The notes below the pieces were generated by a model, which saw only the letters and a list, made by a program, of their open reading frames with translations, ran no database searches and had not been told where the DNA came from. The position numbers were made by a program, and so were the translations under genes. This document shows positions 55,075-64,000 of a DNA stretch of 64,000 bases, one piece after another (the stretch's first letter is position 1; the number at the start of each line of letters is the position of its first letter). The DNA is from Oreohelix idahoensis (Eukaryota > Mollusca > Gastropoda > Stylommatophora > Oreohelicidae), in NCBI GenBank assembly GCA_024509875.1, contig JAMPIV010022926.1:62001-126000 (forward strand), written 5' to 3'.

Positions 55075-57590
55075 GCACTATGTTTGTTATATATAATGTT
55101 AGCACTATGTTTGTTATATAGAATGTTAGCACAATGTGTGTTATATCAAATGTTAGCACTGTGTGTTGTATCGAATGTTAGCACTATTTGTGACATACCG
55201 AATATTAACACGATGTTCGAATGTTAGCACTATTTGTGATATATCGAATATTAACACGATGTCTGTTATATCGAATGTTAACATTATGTTTGTTATATAG
55301 AATGTTAGCACTATGTTTGTTATATATAATGTTAGCACTATGTTTATTATGTAGAATTTTAGTACTATGTTTGCTATATCGAATGTTAGCACTATGTTGC
55401 TATATAGAATGTTAGCACCATGTTTGTTGTACAGAATGTTAGCACTATTCTTGTTATATCGAATGTTAGCACAGTGTTTTTTATATCGAATGTTAGCACT
55501 ACGTGTGTTATATCAAATGTTAGCACTATATTTGTTATATAGAATGTTAGCACTATGTTTGTTATGTAGAATGTTAGCACTATGTTTGTTATATCGAATG
55601 TTAGCACTCTGTGTGTTATATATAATGTTAGCACTATGTGTGTTATATAGAATGATAGCACTATGTGTTTTATATCAAATGTTAGCACTGTGTTTGTTAT
55701 ATCGAATGTTAGCACTATGTGTGCTATATTGAATGTTAGCACGATGCGTGTTATATCGAATATTAGCATTATGTTTGTTATGCAGAGTGTTAGCAGTATG
55801 TTTGCTATAAAAAATATTAGCACAATGTTTGTTATATAGAATGTTAGTACTATGTTTGTTATATCGAACGTTAGCACTATGTTGTTATATAGAATGTTAG
55901 CACAATGTTTGTTTTATCGAATGTTAGCACTTTGTGCGTTATATTGAATGTTAGCACAATGCGTGTTACAGAGCATGCTAGCACTATGTTGTTATATCGA
56001 ATGTTAGCACTATGTTTGTTATATATAATGTTAGCACTATGTTCTATCGAATGTTAGCACTATGTCTGTTATATAGTATATTAGCACTATGTTTGTTATG
56101 TAGAATGTTAGCACTATGTGCGTTATATCAAATGTTTGCACTGTGTTTGTTATATCGAGTATTAGCACTATGTTTGTTATATAGAATGTTATCTACGTGT
56201 TACACAGAAGGTTATCTCTACTCTGTAAATCTGTTATAAAACCTATGTTTGCTGTATCGAAAGTTAGCACTATGTTGTTATATAGAATGTTAGCACCATG
56301 TTTGTTATACAAAAATTTGCACTATGTTTGTTATTTAGAATGTTAGTGCTATGCGTGTTACATATAATGTTAGCACTATGTGTGTTTTATCAAATGTTAG
56401 CACTTATTTTGTTATATCGAATGTTAGCAAGATGTGTGTTATATCGAATGTTAACATTATGTTTGTTATATAGAATGTTAGCACTATGTTTGTTATAAAT
56501 AGAGTTAGCACCATGTTTGTTATATAGAATGTTAGTACTATGTTTGTTATATCGAATGTTAGCACTATGTTGTTATATAGAATGTTAGCGCAATGTTTGC
56601 TTTATCGAATGTTAGCACTTTGTGCGTTACATCGAATGTTAGCACTATGCGTGTTACAGAGCGTGCTAGCACTATGTTGTTATATCGAATGTTAGCACTA
56701 TGTTTGTTATATCGAATATTAGCACTATGTGTATTATATATAATGTTAGCACTATGTTTGTTATATATAATGTTAGCACTATGTTCTATCGAATGTTAGC
56801 AGTATGTCTGTTATATAGAATGTTAGCACTATGTTTGTTATGTAGAATGTTAGCACTATGTGCGTTATATCAAATGTTTGCACTGTGTTTGTTATATCGA
56901 GTATTAGCACTATGTTTGTTATATAGAATGTTATCTACGTTGTTATATCGAGTATTAGCACTATGTTTGTTATATAGAATGTTATCTACGTGTTACACAG
57001 AAGGTTATCTCTACCCTGTAAATCTGTTATAAAACCTATGTTTGCTGTATCGAAAGTTAGCACTATGTTGTTATATAGAATGTAAGTACCATGTTTGTTA
57101 TACAAAAGTTTGCACTATGTTTGTTATTTAGAATGTTAGTACTATGCTTGTTATATATAATGTTAGCACTATGTGTGTTTTATCAAATGTTAGCACTGTG
57201 TTTGTTATATCGAATGTTAGCAAGATGTGTGTTATATCGAATGTTAACATTATGTTTGTTATATAGAATGTTAGCACTATGTTTGTTATAAATAATGTTA
57301 GCACCATGTTTTTTATATAGAATGTTAGTAATATGTTTGTTATATCGAATGTTAGCACTATGTTGTTACATAGAATGTTATCACTATGTTTGTTATATTG
57401 AATGTTAGCACTTTGTGTGTTATATAGAATGATAGCACTATGTTTGTTATATAGAATGTTAGCACTATGTGTGTTATATCAAATGTTAGCACTGTGTTTG
57501 TTATATCGAATGTTAGTACTATGTTTGTTATATAGAATGTTATCTACGCGTTACACAGAAGGTTATCTATACCCTGTAAATCTGTTATAT
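55075..57590. repeat. 27-bp satellite, roughly 90 copies
   Basis: Tandem units of 27 bp with consensus around 'ttagcactatgtttgttata' + 'tagaatg', diverged by substitutions and small indels. Because 27 is a multiple of three, long frames run through it on both strands: MLALCLLYR repeats on plus and VLTFDITNI repeats on minus. These are not evidence of a gene, since no frame runs uniformly and there is no flanking coding context. A higher-order duplication is present: about 56.02-56.29 kb recurs at 56.76-57.09 kb, and a non-27 spacer with 'atctacgtgttacacagaag' occurs near 56191, 56984 and 57541. Confidence 0.95.
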
Positions 57591-57674
57591 AACTTGATAT
57601 CTGCATGTATTTGATAGTTCCTGGGATTCTCTGAGCAGACACAGAAAGAACAGGATCACTGCTGTCTCTTCCTC

Positions 57675-57885
57675 ATCACCATTATCTATCAGCTCCCTAA
57701 GGAGCATGGGCTTTCAATAAACTCATTCTAAGTCCTCCTGTCCTGTACCATTACTTCCAGTCTTTCCATGTTTTCCTCATATCTTTTATTTATGTCTCCA
57801 TTTCTCTTCTCTGTACGTTGTTCGGTCGTCCTCTTCCTCTTTTACCTTGTGATTTCAGAACAAGGACTGCCCTGTAATTACTGCT
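57675..57885 (-). mobile_element. L-R LINE 3' fragment
   Basis: Matches 54313-54520 in the same orientation (shared 'ttcaataaa', 'tcctcctgtcctgt', 'tttccatg' and 'cagaacaaggattgcc'-like words). It has no usable frame. Confidence 0.8.
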
Positions 57886-58047
57886 TCCTCAGACGACGAA
57901 TATGAGGTTGTGAGTGGGATTGACCCATGTGTTACTGGCGCCTGACAGGGGAGCAAAGAATAGGGATACTGTCCTCTATGATGCATGTTGTGAAAAGCGA
58001 CCAAGGGGTGTTGAGCATGTGGCCGAAAGAAAATTTTAAAGCACAAC

Positions 58048-58372
58048 AACTTTAACAACAATAATTGACAAGCCAACTTTAACAACAATAATTGACAAGC
58101 CAACTTTAACAACAATAATTGACAAGCCAACTTTAACAACAATAATTGACAAGCCAACTTTAACAACAATAATTGACAAGCCAACTTTAACAACAATAAT
58201 TGACAAGCCAACTTTAACAACAATAATTGACAAGCCAACTTTAACAACAATAATTGACAAGCCAACTTTAACAACAATAACTGACAAGCCAACTTTAACA
58301 ACAATAATTGACAAGCCAACTTTAACAACAATAATTGACAAGCCAACTTTAACAACAATAATTGACAAGCCA
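58048..58372. repeat. Second 27-bp satellite, 12 near-identical copies
   Basis: Twelve copies of 'aactttaacaacaataattg' + 'acaagcc', almost identical (one T to C change near 58280). It is unrelated in sequence to the 55-57.6 kb array but has the same period. Frames on the minus strand read ACQLLLLKL and VGLSIIVVK repeats, a consequence of the period. Confidence 0.97.
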
Positions 58373-58374
58373 AC

Positions 58375-58465
58375 TAAGACATGGGAAGAATCTTGAGCGA
58401 TGGCACAGGACACGTAGACAAGGCATAAGTTTGTTGAAGACGTATACTCCTTGGGGAGATACAGG
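58375..58465 (+). mobile_element. L-R LINE 3' end, inverted orientation
   Basis: On the plus strand 'acatgggaagaatcttgagc' and 'gatggcacaggac' match the end of the L-R LINE (KSWKELEPMAQDRK), followed by 'tactccttggggag'. It starts directly after the satellite and faces the fragment at 57675-57885. 58466-58734 has nothing clear. Confidence 0.7.
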
Positions 58466-58734
58466 GGGATGAATAGGACTGGCCACCTCATCATGTTAAA
58501 CTTGTGCTGCAAGAAGACATGAATGTTTTGGTAACGGTTTCCTACAAGGCTGCCAGTTGCAGTGCTGTCTCCATTCACCACAGGGAGTGGAAAGGAAAAT
58601 AAATGAATAGATATATATGAACAATTTGATATAATTTTATCTGTGTATTTCTCGTAAATTTAGATAGGTTTGAAAAATATTTTTGTTCACGCCTGAATAT
58701 GGTGGATGGTGATAAGTAAGTGAGAAGTAAAGGT

Positions 58735-59300
58735 GTGATAATTAGATTTCACGAGTGGATAGTTTAAGGAGAAGATCTGTCGCTGGAATGAGAAGTTTCT
58801 CTAGTCCAGCCTATCTATACGACTATAATTTAGTATAAGACAATCTTACACCTCCATATATCTGTAAATATACGTTTAACTACGCACATACACAATTATG
58901 TGACAACAAGACACACAAACGTGAAAAACTATGGTAAATTGGGTATGGGTCTGACCAACACACAAAGGTAAGTTCTTTTTTGTTGTTTATTATCATTAAA
59001 CTTGACAACACCAAATATCTAAAGAAAGATCAAATAAAATCAGAATTACATGCATAGAAAATTAACAGAGTACATGTGCCCTCCCCTTATTGAGAAAAAG
59101 AACCCACCAAGTTAATAACACCAAAGGTCAAAGGTTAGCACTATGTTATAGCATAGACAGTAAAGAAAAGAACAAAGTTCCTACTAAATGCTATCCAGTA
59201 AAGTAAACAGTCTTAAGCAAAGAAAATAACTGATGGTACAGTTTCTGTAACTAAGAAAATATTCACTCTCTCTGTCATACGTGGCCACATCAATCACGCT
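58735..59300. repeat. Unclassified dispersed repeat, copy 2
   Basis: Partner of 12235-12900, same order of landmarks. No coding sequence. Confidence 0.5.
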
Positions 59301-59342
59301 TACCCTATTCTTGGTGAAGAAATCTCTTGGACATCTAATGCC

Positions 59343-61977
<2,635 letters not shown>

Positions 61978-62255
61978 ATGTGAAGAAGACGCTGGCGATG
62001 AATAGCACACACGCACTAACAAAATCTGTTGACAGCATTATTAGGCCAGGCAGTGTTTGTTCTGGAATCTTCCCCAGTAGAATCCCTAGTAGAATCCCTA
62101 GTGTAATAGAGAGGTAGGGGGAGACAAGAAAACACACGGACAGGAGTACTGGAGACATAAATGAAACGGATGAAGAATACATGGAAAGACCTTGAGTTGA
62201 TGTCACGTGACAAGAGTACTTGGTTAAAGACATATGCTCGTTGGTAAACTGGAGG
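61978..62255 (+). mobile_element. L-R LINE 3' fragment, plus strand
   Basis: Reads VKKTLAMNSTH..., SVDSIIRPGSVCSG, then GRQENT-like and TWKDLELMSRDK, matching GHTLRRPVDSIARQSLFW through WKELEPMAQDRK of the copy at 54313. Frames change. It is the fifth copy of this family in the window. Confidence 0.75.
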
Positions 62256-62354
62256 GTATTAAGTGAATGAATGTGTCTGTATGTGTCTATGACTGTATGC
62301 GAGCATATATGTTTGTTTTACCCGACACTCCTCCGGAAAAAAATCAACGGTCTG

Positions 62355-62510
62355 TCAATTTGTTCTTTAATGTGTTAACACTCGTTGATGTTTACTTTTA
62401 ATGTGGTAGTATCCGCAGAGATTTTCTTTTAATTTGTTAACGTCCCGTAGAGATTTTATGATAATTTGTTAACTTCCTCAGAGATTTTTATTTAATTTTC
62501 TAATGTTCGT
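62355..62510 (+). repeat. Degenerate tandem repeat of about 40 bp
   Basis: Four loose units containing 'aatttgttaac' and 'agagatttt'. The flanks 62256-62354 and 62511-63890 hold nothing I recognise. Confidence 0.6.
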
Positions 62511-63894
62511 TCCCAGAAGTCAAGAACAAAACGCTGCTTAAGGGCTGAGCAAATTTGTTAAATTATTATCTGGTCCGTCGCCTTTTGTGAAGGGGTTATG
62601 TTATGATTCTGGCCCGTCAAGCCCCCAGATGGAATAATCCGACGAATGCCATCTTATAAGCAATGGCTCTATATTTATATACAGTATCTATATTTATCAA
62701 GAAAAATTGGCTCATACGTTTGCTTTCGTACAAATAAACTGAATCAACTATTATTGTTTAGTTTAAAATAACATACAACAAATTTAATAGTCAATTAGTT
62801 CAACAAGTTAAAATAAGGATTAACAGGGGTGAAAGTTATATTAAATTTTTCCTCATTGCGGTTTTGGTATGGCGTGACTAATACTGTCCGTATTTTTTTG
62901 CTGTAGCCTGTGTTACACACAACTTAACTCCAGCTGAGTCCTGCAGCTGTGGTTTCCGTCACTTCTTCTTTGGTGATTGTGGCGTGAGGTTTTATTTGGC
63001 TCTAGGGTCAGTATAGTACTGACAATTACAGAAATAGAATTTCTGCAGAAAATTGTGAAGTCCCAGTGTCTGAGAGAACTACTGGTATCACAAATTAGTT
63101 ACGGCTGTGAATGTTCTGATCTCGAAAAATTAGTAGAGAGGAGACCGACATAACTTGCCACCTCCGCTGTGTAACTAACTGTGATATTAAGACAAGGAAA
63201 CAGATTTTACTTAACAATGATAAAATTGACAAGTCTTCAAATACAATTTCCTTATTATTTATTTAGTATATACACTATCTACTCTTGTGCTGAAGAGTGA
63301 ATGTTGAAAAATGGAACGTAATGAATTTGTAAGTTTTCCAATTATAGGAACAAAAATTATATCAGCTGTGCTGTTATTCACTTATAGTACATGTATCAGC
63401 TGTGCTGTTAATTACGTATAATTTATCAGCTATAATCTTATTATTGTCTTTTGCTATGCTAATTCACTTTCTCGTCACTGACACTAGCTTTTGCTCACAA
63501 TGTCGACAGAAATGGTACTACTGGGTACTCATCTCTTAAAAAGTTCTGTTCTCCTTAGTTTGGGTCACACAACTCCTGCTGAGGCTCGTTACTTTAGCCC
63601 ACCCAAGACTGAGGGGGACTAAAGATGTAGCTTCTGTACAATCTCTATGCTCCTGCGAAGTTCCAGGCAGCTGGATTGACTCGAACATACGACCTCAGGT
63701 TTTATGACACGAATAAAACCTGTAACAAGGAAAAATAGGGGCTAATTTCTGTCATCAAGCCCACCTATTTCTAATGTGGATGAAATGAGCGTGTGCCTCA
63801 GGTGTCTGCATGTAGGAGGAATGACAACATTGCTCAGTATGATTTAGCAATAGCGAGACAAGACAGGTGTCTACTTGCAAAACCTTCTTTCTGA

Positions 63895-64000
63895 TAAATT
63901 AATACATGGATACATCCAATAATATGAATTCAATACATGAATACATCCAATAATATAAATTCAATACATGAATACATTCAATACATGAATACATCTAATA
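63895..64000 (+). repeat. 'aatacatgaatacatccaat' tandem repeat at the window edge
   Basis: About 3-4 units of around 30 bp ('aattcaatacatgaatacat' + 'ccaataatat') that continue beyond the window. Confidence 0.85.

Noticed and set aside
57855..58581. 170-180 codon frames with ACQLLLLK or VGLSIIVVK repeats
   Set aside because: Produced by a homogeneous 27-bp satellite; frames open in several phases, so they do not show a gene.
63640..63710. Another tRNA-derived SINE on the minus strand
   Set aside because: A weak B-box-like 'gttcgagtcaatcc' only, without a convincing A box.

Overview
The window is repeat-dominated DNA from an animal nuclear genome. It is AT-rich, has no recognisable host gene, and carries RTE-type LINEs, a LINE with RNase H, Tc1/pogo DNA transposons, several tRNA-derived SINEs, minisatellites and long (AT)n tracts. 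The mix suits a marine invertebrate, and I lean towards a mollusc, but nothing here fixes the species. Almost everything that can be named is a transposable element or its debris.

Layout: (1) 1-12 kb holds a very young LTR retrotransposon (1854-11690; LTRs of 1332 bp with two visible differences; 5-bp target duplication GTTAC). Its pol order is protease - integrase - reverse transcriptase - RNase H, the Gmr1-type arrangement of Ty3/gypsy elements, with integrase before RT. (2) 12-21.7 kb holds LINE and SINE pieces, a 384-bp tandem duplication, and a decayed transposon-associated gene on the minus strand (about 17.27-18.2 kb) with an apparent micro-inversion. (3) 21.7-26.4 kb holds an uninterrupted 987-aa RTE LINE ORF (minus strand), sitting inside a plus-strand LINE that has an RNase H domain.

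(4) 26.4-50 kb is a nested stack. A minisatellite was hit by a Tc1-like transposon whose two 25-bp terminal repeats now lie 22 kb apart (26996-27020 and 48884-48908). That transposon holds an LTR-flanked element (28453-48832). Inside that element are a pogo/Tigger transposon (from 30255) and, within its 3' LTR, a second Gmr1-type retrotransposon (37020-48024). The 5' LTR of the middle element preserves the empty site. From about 31.27 to 42.29 kb the sequence has many insertions and swollen homopolymers compared with its own duplicate LTR copies, so that stretch looks like uncorrected long-read sequence rather than biology.

(5) 50-64 kb holds SINEs, fragments of one RTE-like LINE family, a 62-bp satellite, two unrelated satellites that both have a 27-bp period (about 55.07-57.59 kb and 58.05-58.37 kb), and (AT)n tracts on both sides of a SINE. 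The best leads are the two integrase-first retrotransposons, the recoding or damage sites in the young one, the nested stack with its empty site, the localised assembly-quality collapse, and the micro-inversion.
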